DNA from: SKZT01 sp964478625
Lineage (GTDB): Bacteria; Desulfobacterota; Desulfobacteria; Desulfobacterales; SKZT01
Length of the DNA: 64,000 nucleotides
Assembly: GCA_964478625.1 (NCBI GenBank)
Contig: CAYZJH010000005.1
Coordinates: 1-64,000 of the forward strand
Reading direction: 5' to 3'
Shown: one piece after another, positions 9,030-17,490 of the stretch
Layout: every line of letters begins with the position of its first letter
Numbering within the stretch: position 1 is the first letter of the stretch
Notes under the pieces: model-generated
What the model was told of the DNA's origin: nothing
The model's input: only the letters and a program-made list of their open reading frames with translations
Databases searched by the model: none
Position numbers and translations under genes: made by a program

Positions 9030-9096
9030 AAAGCCGGAATCCAGATGAATTTAAGAAGTTTATTTTTCCGGATACCGGATCAAGTCCGGCATGACG
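9030..9096. repeat. Dispersed repeat, family 2, inverted partial copy
   Basis: Read on the minus strand this gives CCGTCATGCCGGACTTGATC, matching copies at 13624 and 29003. It ends only about 20 bases before the gene at 9119. Confidence 0.5.
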
Positions 9097-9118
9097 GAAT
9101 ACTTTGGACTGGCGAGAT

Positions 9119-9769
9119 ATGAAAAAAATATGGATCATTGGTATCGGAAAATTCGGTCGGCAGGCCCTTAATTGTCTGGAAAGGGTATATCCTGACAGCC
9201 ACTTTGTCCTGATAGATTTTTCACATAAACGATTGGCCGGGGTCAGCGGACCGGATCGAACTCCGGTTCATTCCGATGGAGTGACGTTTCTTGTTGAAAA
9301 TCTTCATTCTGATAAAGATCCTGACTGGATCATTCCGGCTGTTCCAATCCATTTGGTTTCCCAATGGATACTCACAAAAAAAGCGGTTGATGGGTGGAGG
9401 CGTAGCCGAATTCCTGAAGCGGTCATGAAATTTCTTCCCAATTGTATTGAAGGCAAAACCGGTGATATGTATGTCAGTCATGCCGATTTTATCTGTCCTG
9501 ATAATTGCCCGGAGCCTGCTGACAGTTGCTTTTTTACAGGTAAAAAACGCAAAGAGAATATGTTCGATTTGCTCAGTAAAATCAAGGTGCCCGGATTTCA
9601 CCCGGTAGTTGTCAGGAGCTATCAACTGGTCCCGGGAGTAGGCGGTTACCAGCCGAAACAGCTTTTCCGGGCGTTGCGGGAAATATCCACCATTGGCAAC
9701 GCGATTTTACTGAGCACAGCCTGCCGGTGTCATGGTGTAATCACCGGATTGAAATCGAAAAAATCGTAA
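9119..9769 (+). CDS. Rossmann-fold protein with a cysteine cluster, function unknown
   Basis: A 216-residue protein. The N-terminus KKIWIIGIGKFGRQALNCL is a classical nucleotide-binding strand-loop-helix with GxGxxG, followed by an acidic residue at the end of strand two (VLIDFS). That resembles TrkA-N/KTN domains, and relatives tend to be labelled as potassium transport proteins. Nothing else supports transport: there is no second KTN half and no membrane segment. A cluster of cysteines in ADFICPDNCPEPADSC (about 126-141) and another CRC near the C-terminus could bind a metal or Fe-S cluster. The ATG at 9119 is preferred over a TTG at 9104. It is flanked by repeats and has no operon partner. 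Confidence 0.65.
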   Translation: MKKIWIIGIGKFGRQALNCLERVYPDSHFVLIDFSHKRLAGVSGPDRTPVHSDGVTFLVENLHSDKDPDWIIPAVPIHLVSQWILTKKAVDGWRRSRIPEAVMKFLPNCIEGKTGDMYVSHADFICPDNCPEPADSCFFTGKKRKENMFDLLSKIKVPGFHPVVVRSYQLVPGVGGYQPKQLFRALREISTIGNAILLSTACRCHGVITGLKSKKS

Positions 9770-9892
9770 CAGGTTGAATGATGGAACACGCAAGGTTGAC
9801 CATATGGGATATCAGGTGCGAATGAGACCTTAAGCCGGCAGGTGCCAATTTTTTTTGGTAAATGGCATGACTCGATAGGAGAACACCATCGA

Positions 9893-10576
9893 TCAGGATG
9901 ATTCGGGATGTTGTGGCGATTCCAGATTTTTTGGAAGAAGGTAAAACAGGGCCATAAGTAGCAGGATGGTAATGGCCTGGTGTTTTTCTCCAAAAAGAGC
10001 CCATGCAATTAACGCCAAAAACGGCAATGCGACAATCATCACATGCATTTTCAGTATCTGAGCCTGAAAAGGGAGGAAAATTCTTTTCCAGGGATTTTTT
10101 TGGATAAAATCTTTCCAGTTGGCAACCAAGGTTCCCAGGGCCATGGGCCAGAAAAAAACAATGAGATGCCGGACCGGAGAAAAAAAATCCGAGTTGATAA
10201 AACCATCTCTGCCAAAATAAGAATGAGGCTCCATTTCAGCAAAAAAGGAAAGAAACAGCCCGTAGAATGCGAACAGATAATTGTATATTTTCACTGAGAT
10301 CACAGAGATGACGCCAATCAGCACAAGAACCAGAGACAAAAAACCAATCCACGAAATATGTTTGAAAAAAGGAATGCGGTCTTCATAGGTTTCCTTTTCC
10401 GATGGTGCCGTAAGGATGATCTGAAAGGCTGCCGTTATGACACAGGCCCAGGCATAGACAAGCCCGGCAATCCATGTGCTCCAGCAGAATTCAGGAAGAG
10501 ACCATTTTTGAATAACGGCAAAGGATGAAGCCAGGGCAAATCCTATCACTCCGAATGAATTGAATTTTGGTTTCAA
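9893..10576 (-). CDS. Hypothetical multi-pass membrane protein
   Basis: A 227-residue, very hydrophobic protein with about six likely membrane helices (roughly 8-22, 32-56, 76-110, 130-150, 175-195 and 200-213). A hydrophilic loop holds AEMEPHSYFGRDGFINSDFF. I do not recognise the family. The only plausible start is a TTG at 10576, with GGGA further upstream than usual, so the N-terminus is uncertain. The next gene upstream on this strand (10623-10850) is 46 bases away and may share a transcript. Role unknown. Confidence 0.6.
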   Translation of the reverse strand: MKPKFNSFGVIGFALASSFAVIQKWSLPEFCWSTWIAGLVYAWACVITAAFQIILTAPSEKETYEDRIPFFKHISWIGFLSLVLVLIGVISVISVKIYNYLFAFYGLFLSFFAEMEPHSYFGRDGFINSDFFSPVRHLIVFFWPMALGTLVANWKDFIQKNPWKRIFLPFQAQILKMHVMIVALPFLALIAWALFGEKHQAITILLLMALFYLLPKNLESPQHPESS

Positions 10577-10622
10577 GGTGAAGCTGCTTTCCCTTCAATC
10601 CAGTTTCAAGTTTGAACAATGA

Positions 10623-10850
10623 TCATGGATCAGACCTGTCGAAAAAGGTCAGACTCCACTGCATGGATTGATGATCATGGCGAATGATATAGATCGATTG
10701 ATCATCTCCAAGAAACTTAAAATACCGATGATCCGGAGAAAGCCACCGGTCAAGGATTTCTTTCACCTCAATTGTATTGTCGCCGATTCTGACCGTCCTC
10801 GGTGTTTCTTCCCCGCGATATCCGGAATAACAGTCAACCGTGATGTTCAT
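10623..10850 (-). CDS. Small conserved cytoplasmic protein
   Basis: A 75-residue protein beginning MNITVDCYSGYRGEETPRTV. The phrase YRGEETPR, a following E-V-x-E-I-L-D-R-W and C-terminal YIIRHD...W-x-L-T match a small, widespread family of uncharacterised bacterial proteins of this length that I recognise by pattern, without a named domain. It looks like a compact beta-rich fold with no signal peptide. GAGAGG lies about 8 bases before the ATG. Possibly co-transcribed with the membrane protein at 9893-10576. Function unknown. Confidence 0.65.
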   Translation of the reverse strand: MNITVDCYSGYRGEETPRTVRIGDNTIEVKEILDRWLSPDHRYFKFLGDDQSIYIIRHDHQSMQWSLTFFDRSDP

Positions 10851-10945
10851 TAAAAAACCTCTCTGAGACCAGACTTTTTTCCGAATCCGAATCGGTCAGC
10901 GAAAGCCGGGTTCTCAACTGGGTCGGTTGTTATATAATGCAGGAT

Positions 10946-12553
10946 TTATGCGTATCCATTGTCTTTGAGATATTGAAGCCTGTTTTTTTTGGAAAATCCG
11001 ATTTTTTCGGCAATTCTTCGAGCGTGGGATATCCTTGAGATACCAGGTATTATCCTGTACGTGGGGTTTTCCCCCTCAAATTCAGCCATCAGAGATTGCC
11101 CTTTTTTTTCCTCCATGAAACGGTCCACCAACGAATGGTTATGGGTGACAAGAACGGTATTGTTGCCGATGGTATAAAAATCACTCAAAATTTCAAATGA
11201 CTCTTTCAGCCTTTCTTCAACGGTGGTTCCTTCCGCCAGTTCGTCAAGAATCACCAGGCTCTTTGGACCGGTCGAAAAAAAGATATCCCGTGTCCGGCTA
11301 AGTTCGGTGCCGAATCTCCCTTCATCATCCTGCAATCCGTCAAATTTCGGAGCCTGATAACTGATCCTGTCGGCAATATTGATCACCGCCTTCTCAGCCA
11401 ACACATAGGATCCAATTTGTGCCAGAATCTGATTATGCACTATGGTCTTGCACAGGGTGGTTTTACCTCCGCTGTTGGGTCCGGTGATAAAGGTCAGTCT
11501 TGTCCCGTTCATGGTCACAGTATTGGCCACACAATCTGTTTTGTGTTTTACTAGAACAGGGCTTTTCAACCCGGTCGCTTCGAAACGATGACGTTCCTGA
11601 TCGGTAATTTTCGGAAGGGTCGCATCATTGGAAAATTCCCGCCCAAACTCATGGAAAGACAAAAGTTCATCGATCATTCCTACGGCATCAATAGCCCTGT
11701 TAAACCCGCTATCATCGATACAGTGTCTCCGGAATGGTTCAATGAATTTTTCCGTATCCTTGATGGGTTTTAAAAACAGGCTGTGAAAACCATACAGGCC
11801 CGTCCAGATCATTCCAATGGGTGTCATCAAGGTAGAAACGGCCGTTTCCAGTCCAAATTTGTTTTGAATGAAGGGCACCAGGGCTATCATAGGGCCGGCA
11901 AGAACCCACTCTGAGAGGCGCCGGGGAACAAATTTCCATTTAGGTGTAAACAATCCCACTTCCTGATCGGATTTCAGTCCGTTAAAAGTCTTAAAAATCC
12001 GCCCATTCATCATCCGATCGATCGGTGATCCATTGTAAGATTCAAGAATGGCGACCAGGCCTTTGAGATAGGGCGATTCCGGAACCGGAACGGTTTTGAG
12101 AATCCTGGTGATTCGGGCGGCTGATTTCTTAGCTTTTTTGAGTTCCTGATAAGGAAACAAGGCAAAAAGGCCTTTGTTGAAAAATCTGTACAGAGCGTTT
12201 TCTCCGGCCCCGTATTCAGCAACAAAATCTTTCAGGGCAAGTCGAAGCCTGTTATGGGATGCAATCTCGGATAATGACTCGTGCTTGGATTGGATCACCT
12301 CCAGATCCGTTTGAGGCCGGACAAGTGATCGCAGAAGAACGGCTGAACCCGTTGCTGTCTGAGTATGATCGATTGCCTTGTGCAGTTGCAGGATCTGAAT
12401 CAGCTTGAGGGATTCTTGGTCAATAACCTTCAAAGAGCACAGTTTCAGGAACAATTCCCGGTAGAATTTTACAGGTTTCCCATGTCCGCCATGCCTGATG
12501 AAATTTTTTCTTTCATTGGTTATAATCAGCGGTTCAAAATGTTGAATTGCCAT
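10946..12553 (-). CDS. MutS-like ATPase with internal hydrophobic segments
   Basis: A 535-residue protein. The C-terminal third is a MutS domain V ATPase: Walker A GPNSGGKTT (358-366), Walker B LVILDELAEGT (433-443) and a later VLVTHNHSL switch. An N-terminal helical part (about 45-300) resembles the MutS lever/core domains, but the mismatch-recognition domain I with its Phe-x-Glu motif is missing, so this is not a canonical repair MutS. Two hydrophobic stretches, LAGPMIALVPFI (about 218-229) and LMTPIGMIWTGLYGFHSLFL (about 242-261), are long enough to be membrane hairpins. The family is related to MutS2 and other non-repair MutS paralogs; there is no Smr nuclease domain. Substrate unknown. 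The gene stands alone. Confidence 0.82.
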   Translation of the reverse strand: MAIQHFEPLIITNERKNFIRHGGHGKPVKFYRELFLKLCSLKVIDQESLKLIQILQLHKAIDHTQTATGSAVLLRSLVRPQTDLEVIQSKHESLSEIASHNRLRLALKDFVAEYGAGENALYRFFNKGLFALFPYQELKKAKKSAARITRILKTVPVPESPYLKGLVAILESYNGSPIDRMMNGRIFKTFNGLKSDQEVGLFTPKWKFVPRRLSEWVLAGPMIALVPFIQNKFGLETAVSTLMTPIGMIWTGLYGFHSLFLKPIKDTEKFIEPFRRHCIDDSGFNRAIDAVGMIDELLSFHEFGREFSNDATLPKITDQERHRFEATGLKSPVLVKHKTDCVANTVTMNGTRLTFITGPNSGGKTTLCKTIVHNQILAQIGSYVLAEKAVINIADRISYQAPKFDGLQDDEGRFGTELSRTRDIFFSTGPKSLVILDELAEGTTVEERLKESFEILSDFYTIGNNTVLVTHNHSLVDRFMEEKKGQSLMAEFEGENPTYRIIPGISRISHARRIAEKIGFSKKNRLQYLKDNGYA

Positions 12554-12659
12554 TTCCCCAAAAACCGGAAAAATATCTTTGATTCAGAAATACAGGATGC
12601 AGCATCCGGAAGACAACATGAATATATATTGTGTATCTTTCATCAGCAAGTCTAATCAG

Positions 12660-12735
12660 CAGCGGATGAACAAAAAGTCGTTTAGTCCCTTCCCCCCGCT
12701 CCTTCTGCTGGGAGATGATCTTAATACCTACCTGG
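12660..12735. repeat. Degenerate member of the 43.4 kb hairpin repeat family
   Basis: The segment from AGCAGCGGATGAACAAAAAG through TCCCTTCCCCCCGCTCC to TGCTGGGAG resembles the left half of the palindrome at 43434-43517. The right arm is not recognisable here. Confidence 0.3.
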
Positions 12736-12846
12736 CACCGGAGGGCACTATTCGGCTTTTAGATCAGTAAAGGTGATCCGGCGAGATCATTTAGTCCGGA
12801 TCTTATCCATTACCTCTCAGGCAACGCTTAAGAATTCATGCGGGTT

Positions 12847-12910
12847 TGAGGCCTGAAAGGCCGTTACATATCAGCCCAGGACAACGCCCTGGGAATGGAT
12901 ATGTGAGGTT
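12847..12910. repeat. REP-like double hairpin
   Basis: Two stems in a row: GGCC/GGCC around TGAAA, then CATATC (12867-12872) plus CCCAGG (12875-12880) pairing with CCTGGG (12888-12893) plus GATATG (12898-12903). The layout (GCCTGAAAGGCC followed by a CCCAGG...CCTGGG stem) resembles repetitive extragenic palindromes known from many bacterial genomes and linked to Y1 (RAYT) transposases. Only one copy is in this window. The rest of the 12554-13006 gap holds nothing else I can name. Confidence 0.5.
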
Positions 12911-13006
12911 CGGATAAATATAATGATCCTGACATGTTTTTCACCAACAATGTCAGGTGTGCATAAAAAATCTGCCGCTTGAAGAAGAGGTTTCGTTCAG
13001 CCACTT

Positions 13007-13234
13007 CTACCACATGGTTAAAGAATTTTTTGGGTGCAGGCCATCATTCGGATAAATGTAACAATGCGGGCAAATGCTGCTATGGTCGTCTTCCTTAAAA
13101 GTGAACCCATCAATTTTCCACATTTTATTTCTCATTCCGCACCCGTTTTTACAAATGCCACATAATGTATGTTCGACAACCAGATCTCCGCACCCATAGA
13201 CTTTTTTGCATTTCTTACAATAATAATAGGACAT
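13007..13234 (-). CDS. Small zinc-ribbon-like protein
   Basis: A 75-residue protein with eight cysteines arranged as CKKC (6-9), C15, CGIC (25-28), C32 and CPHC (about 55-58). Such paired CxxC knuckles suggest two zinc-binding sites. The start has a good GGAGGA 7 bases before the ATG. It has no signal peptide and no membrane segment. I do not recognise a named family. It has no close neighbours and role is unknown; a regulatory or nucleic-acid-binding role would be a guess. Confidence 0.6.
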   Translation of the reverse strand: MSYYYCKKCKKVYGCGDLVVEHTLCGICKNGCGMRNKMWKIDGFTFKEDDHSSICPHCYIYPNDGLHPKNSLTMW

Positions 13235-13877
13235 GGATTGATCCTCCCGTGCATGATTATTCCTAACCCAAAACGGATCGATTTCACAGAGAGCATTCCG
13301 TCATTACGGCAATAGCCGGTGATGAATTGATGCGATTCAGCGGCATTCAGGATTTGAGACATGAAACCGGTACTGTGGGCCCGAATGACGCCGAAGGCTT
13401 TTGCGAAACAGAATGGCTCAACCTAAGACTTTTTTAGCAATAATTGTACCATGATATTCTAGATCAATCATTCGGCTCATTTTTTTTGACAAAAACGAGT
13501 ATTTTTTCTATGTAGGGGATGAACAAAACCTAACCCTCCATTGGGAGGGGTGGTCTTAATAAACACTTGATACAGGGGGTACTGTTATCATTCTGAATTT
13601 TTAATTGTTATCTTGACATTACAAAGTTCTCCGTCATGCCGGACTTGATCCGGCATCCAGAAAAACCAGCTTCCTTAATCCACCTGGATTCCTTTGGATT
13701 CCTGCTTTCACAGGAATGACGAAAAAAATCTCGATCATGAGGATTCAAACTGCTAAAAATGCCCCTTATGTCATGAATAGCCTAAGAACAACCCGATGGG
13801 AGGGAATAAAGGACTTTTCGTTCATGATATGCAAAAAGGAGAGTCGTCGTCACTTTTTATGGATGGAGGGTATTTAA
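13235..13877. other. Intergenic region with repeats, upstream of the exported methyltransferase
   Basis: About 640 bases. It contains a degenerate hairpin-family segment (about 13515-13558, CCCTCCATTGGGAGGG) and family 2 copy B (13624-13722). I see no gene or strong promoter in the remainder. Confidence 0.4.
13624..13722. repeat. Dispersed repeat, family 2, copy B
   Basis: Begins GTTCTCCGTCATGCCGGACT, continues with CATCCAGAAAAACCAGCTTC and ends CACAGGAATGACG. It is nearly identical to the copy at 29003-29115 over its first 60 bases, while the right ends differ. Confidence 0.55.
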
Positions 13878-14486
13878 ATGAAAAACAGAGACACTTTGAA
13901 AAAGGCATTTTTGACGTTATTGCTTAGCATTTTTTTTGTCGCTCTTTTTGCCTGCGATAAACCCGAAGAAAGTGCTGAGATAGAAAAGATCGAACCGGAT
14001 CGGGCATTTTCGGTAGATGAACTCGATGTGCCCTATGATCCGACCCCGCAACCGGTTGTTGAGGAAATGCTGAAATTAGCCGATGTGAAACCAGACGATG
14101 TGGTTTACGATCTTGGCTGCGGTGACGGCAGAATTGTCGTGACTGCAGCTAAAATTTACGGGGTCAGGGCCGTTGGTGTTGATTTAGACCCTGAGAGGGT
14201 TCGGGAATCGGAAGAAAACGTGAGAATAAACGGCGTTGAACATCTTGTGACCATCAGACATGAAAACATATTTGATACGGACTTTTCCGAAGCCACCGTG
14301 GTCATGCTCTACCTATATCCCAGTGTCAATCTTGCACTTAAACCGATCCTTCTGGAAAAGCTTAAACCAGGATCAAGAATCGTATCCCACGCTTTTGACA
14401 TGGGGGAATGGGAGCCTGACGAAGTCGTGACGGTGGATTACCAGGACGCTCCTTATGAGATTTTTCTCTGGAGAATTCCCGGATAA
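13878..14486 (+). CDS. Exported class I SAM-dependent methyltransferase-like lipoprotein
   Basis: A 202-residue protein. Residues 1-25 form a lipoprotein signal peptide ending LFA before Cys26. The mature part has a class I methyltransferase core: motif I VYDLGCGDGRIV (about 77-88), an acidic motif II end GVDLD (about 99-103) and later strands ending in FLWRIPG. The conserved lead-in PYDPTPQPVVEEML is typical of a group of such proteins. The puzzle is that SAM is made in the cytoplasm, so a membrane-anchored protein outside it has no obvious donor; it may bind another ligand, or the signal may keep it facing inward. GGAGGG precedes the ATG. It is convergent with the nuo operon. Confidence 0.75.
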   Translation: MKNRDTLKKAFLTLLLSIFFVALFACDKPEESAEIEKIEPDRAFSVDELDVPYDPTPQPVVEEMLKLADVKPDDVVYDLGCGDGRIVVTAAKIYGVRAVGVDLDPERVRESEENVRINGVEHLVTIRHENIFDTDFSEATVVMLYLYPSVNLALKPILLEKLKPGSRIVSHAFDMGEWEPDEVVTVDYQDAPYEIFLWRIPG

Positions 14487-14586
14487 AATTTCTGAGAAAA
14501 AGCACAACCGGTATAGTTTCATCACCTGTGGACAGGATCTGCTTTGAATCTCTTTTCCGGGGGTGCAGGATATCGTTATTTTCGAA

Positions 14587-16008
14587 TCAAATAAAAAAAG
14601 CGGTTGCGGCCTCGGCGATTCGAATCAGGCCGGCCGGAAAAAAACCGAAGGCTATGATGGCTGCCATCATGGCGGTGGCAAGTATTTTTACCGGCATGGG
14701 GGTTGTAATTTCTGGCAATTTCGTTTCCGGTTCGGTGAGATAGGCCGCTTTGAGCACAAGCAGGTAGTAGTAAAGGGATACCACCACATTGATCATGGCG
14801 ATGAGCACCAGAATGAAGTATCCTTTTTGAATTGCAGCGCTGAAAACGAGAAGTTTCCCGGTAAATCCAACCGTGGGGGGGATGCCTGCCAACCCGAACA
14901 ATGCCAGCAGCAAGGTTAGCGCTAGAATCGGAGAACGGCGGTGAAGGCCGGCCAGATGGGCCATTGTGGGGTTTCCGCCATCGGAGGCAGCCTTGATAAT
15001 GACAAAAAAACACGTAAATTTAAGTATTAAAAGGGCTACCGCGTAAAAGATCGCTCCCGAGTATCCGGCATGATTCATGCTCAAAATGCCGATAAGTACA
15101 TAACCGGCATGGGCGATACTGCTGTAGGCCAAAAGTTTTTTCAGATCATTCTGGACAATGGCGGATACATTCCCCACGGTCATGGATATGATGGAAAGAA
15201 AAATAAGGATGTTCGCCAGGTAATCGCTCTGCCCTCCGGCCAGCGCAACGATTCGGATCAAAATGGCAATGGCTGCCACCTTGGATGCGGTGGCAATATA
15301 AGCAGCTACCTGATTCGAAGCCCCCTGGTAGGTTTCGGAAACCCAGAAATGAAAAGGAAACACAGCCAGTTTGAAAAAAAATCCGGCCAGAGTTAAAAAA
15401 AATCCGATGATCACAATCGGGCGATCGATGATGTCCGGAAGGGCTTTTACAATATCGATCAGATGAGCAGACCCCGCAAAGCTGTAGAGTATCGCAATAC
15501 CGAAAAGCATCAAGGCCGATGCGATCGCACCCACGATAAAATAGCGAAGCGTGGCTGTCAGGCTCGATTGATGGTCTGTTCTCAGGTAAACCAGAACATA
15601 CAGGGAATAACTGGACAGTTCCAGGGATATATAAACGGTCAGTAAATGAACACTGCTCACCAGAATCATCATGGACAGCGTGGCAATGGTCAGCAGAAAG
15701 TAAAATTCCGGGTGAAGCCTTTGCGGAACGCTTTCCAACTCCGAACAGGTAAAGACGATGAGAAAGAAGCCTATAGCCAGCAAAACTTTAAACACCTGGG
15801 AAAACAGATCAATCCGATAGGCATGGGAAAACATGTCTCCCTGCTGGTTGATTCCGGAGAAAGCCACCCCGATTCCAACGGCTGAAAGAGCCAGTGCAGC
15901 TAAATAGTCATGTTGTGCGTTACCTTTTGGCAACAGAGATAACACCAGAAAGCCGGCGGATGCTAACAGAAAATAAATTTCAATATTCAAAAGAGCCCAG
16001 TTCATCAT
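14587..16008 (-). CDS. nuoN: NADH-quinone oxidoreductase subunit N
   Basis: A 473-residue antiporter-like proton-channel subunit of complex I, with about 14 membrane helices. The functional residues are in place: the TM5 glutamate in YISLELSSYSLYVL, the TM7 lysine in FFFKLAVFPFHFW, and a further lysine in TASKVAA. It is the last gene of the nuo block and overlaps nuoM by 4 bases (ATG and TGA share bases), typical of translational coupling. It should pump protons during quinone reduction. It ends about 100 bases from the convergent methyltransferase, with no clear terminator between. Confidence 0.95.
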   Translation of the reverse strand: MMNWALLNIEIYFLLASAGFLVLSLLPKGNAQHDYLAALALSAVGIGVAFSGINQQGDMFSHAYRIDLFSQVFKVLLAIGFFLIVFTCSELESVPQRLHPEFYFLLTIATLSMMILVSSVHLLTVYISLELSSYSLYVLVYLRTDHQSSLTATLRYFIVGAIASALMLFGIAILYSFAGSAHLIDIVKALPDIIDRPIVIIGFFLTLAGFFFKLAVFPFHFWVSETYQGASNQVAAYIATASKVAAIAILIRIVALAGGQSDYLANILIFLSIISMTVGNVSAIVQNDLKKLLAYSSIAHAGYVLIGILSMNHAGYSGAIFYAVALLILKFTCFFVIIKAASDGGNPTMAHLAGLHRRSPILALTLLLALFGLAGIPPTVGFTGKLLVFSAAIQKGYFILVLIAMINVVVSLYYYLLVLKAAYLTEPETKLPEITTPMPVKILATAMMAAIIAFGFFPAGLIRIAEAATAFFI

Positions 16009-17483
16009 GGCAATCCCTTAAAAAAAGACCCGGAAGCAGTATCAATCATATCAAACATATAAGAGGGAAAAAGGCCGAAAAAAATAATCACCACGGCAAG
16101 GATCATTCTGGGAATCCCTGGCACAAATGATAGATCCCGGATTTGGGTATGATGCTCCTTAGGAGATCCGTAGCAGGTTTTCTGAACCACCCGGAGCATA
16201 AACAGAGCCGTCACCACCAAACCGAAGATGGACGTCACCGCCAGCAACGGATAGACTTTGAAGCACGAGATAAAGACGACCAGTTCTCCCCAGAAGCTTG
16301 CCAGACCCGGCACCCCTATAGAAGTGAGCGCCGCCAGTATAAAGTAAAAGGCTGCAACCGGTATGATCCGGCTTAACCCTCCCAGTTCAGGGATCATTTT
16401 CGTATGGGTCTTATCATAAATATACCCGACAGATGAGAAGAACAGGGCCGTCATTATGCCATGAGCAAACATCTGGTAAACGGCTCCATTGAGCCCTTCC
16501 ACCGTGAGGGTAGAAAGCCCGAGTCCCACAATGCCCATATGGGAGACACTGGAGTAGCCGATGACATATTTGAGATCATCCTGGGTCAATCCCACAAACG
16601 CCCCGTACACAATTCCTATGGTCGCCAAAACCGCCATCAAGGGAGCAAAAAACTGCCATCCCTCGGGGCAAAGGAAAATTCCTACCCGTAAAACACCGAA
16701 TGCCCCGATTTTCATCAACACTCCCGCATGAACCATGCTCACCGAGGTTGGAGCCGCCACATGACCTACCGGAGACCAGGTGTGAAACGGCCAGACACCC
16801 GCCAGGATTCCAAAACCGATGTAGATAAAGATAAAGGCAAATTTTTGCTGAAAAGGAGTGAGAGTGCCCGGAGCCATCAATGCCGTAAGATCGAAAGTTT
16901 TCAGACCGGATGCATTCACCACATAAAGGATGGCCGGAAGAATCAGGGCGCTGCCGGCCAATAGATAGAGTGTGAGTTTCATGGCGCCGTACTCTTTACG
17001 GGTACTTCCCCATACCGCAATCAGCAGATACATGGGAAACAGTGAAACATCATACCAGACAAAGATAAAAAACAGGTCCAGGCTCATGAAAAGTCCGAAC
17101 ACACCGGTCACCAGCAAAAAATAGAGTGCAAAAAATTCTTTGACCCGTGTATTCAGTTCCCACATGGAAAGCACTCCGGTAAAAAAGACAATGCCGGTCA
17201 GAAGCAGCATGGGAAGGTTAAAACCATCGGCACCGTTGAAATAATAGATGCCCATGGAAGGAATCCACAACATACGTTCCACAAACTGCAGCCCGCCGGT
17301 ATTTTTATCGTAGGCAAGAAAAAGGAAAATAGAAATCACCATGGTCATGCCTGAAAATCCGGCACTAACCCATTTAATCTTGTTATGTTCCCTGGCCGGT
17401 AAAAATAAGATTGTAAAAAGTCCCGCAATACAAACCATCAGGAGTGTTGAAAGGTAAGGGAAAGTTGCATATTGCATATCCAT
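16005..17483 (-). CDS. nuoM: NADH-quinone oxidoreductase subunit M, divergent channel residues
   Basis: A 492-residue antiporter-like subunit of complex I with about 14 membrane helices; NuoM hallmarks include the YSSVSHMG block and FWGEL near the C-terminus. Two residues that carry protons in studied NuoM proteins are altered. The TM5 glutamate is Asp145 in FVWYDVSLFPMYL, and the TM7 lysine is Leu227 in GFGILAGVWPFHTW. The LPDAH motif reads SPVGH. The central lysine of TM8 (VLMKIGAFG) and the C-terminal glutamate remain. NuoL and NuoN next door are canonical at the same positions, so proton transfer through this subunit may be modified. It is in the operon, 7 bases from nuoL. Confidence 0.94.
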   Translation of the reverse strand: MDMQYATFPYLSTLLMVCIAGLFTILFLPAREHNKIKWVSAGFSGMTMVISIFLFLAYDKNTGGLQFVERMLWIPSMGIYYFNGADGFNLPMLLLTGIVFFTGVLSMWELNTRVKEFFALYFLLVTGVFGLFMSLDLFFIFVWYDVSLFPMYLLIAVWGSTRKEYGAMKLTLYLLAGSALILPAILYVVNASGLKTFDLTALMAPGTLTPFQQKFAFIFIYIGFGILAGVWPFHTWSPVGHVAAPTSVSMVHAGVLMKIGAFGVLRVGIFLCPEGWQFFAPLMAVLATIGIVYGAFVGLTQDDLKYVIGYSSVSHMGIVGLGLSTLTVEGLNGAVYQMFAHGIMTALFFSSVGYIYDKTHTKMIPELGGLSRIIPVAAFYFILAALTSIGVPGLASFWGELVVFISCFKVYPLLAVTSIFGLVVTALFMLRVVQKTCYGSPKEHHTQIRDLSFVPGIPRMILAVVIIFFGLFPSYMFDMIDTASGSFFKGLP

Positions 17484-17490
17484 GGGATTG

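Larger units (their letters stand above)
8149..9103. other. Repeat-rich intergenic region
   Basis: About 950 bases without a convincing gene. It holds a family 1 repeat (8786-8962), family 2 fragments (8725-8750 and 9030-9096) and a short shared phrase AACTTGACGCCATTGGGCAA at 9011-9030 that reappears near 37588. A 66-codon frame at 8298-8498 has a possible AAAGGG ribosome site but no recognisable features, and an equally long frame opposes it. Confidence 0.5.
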
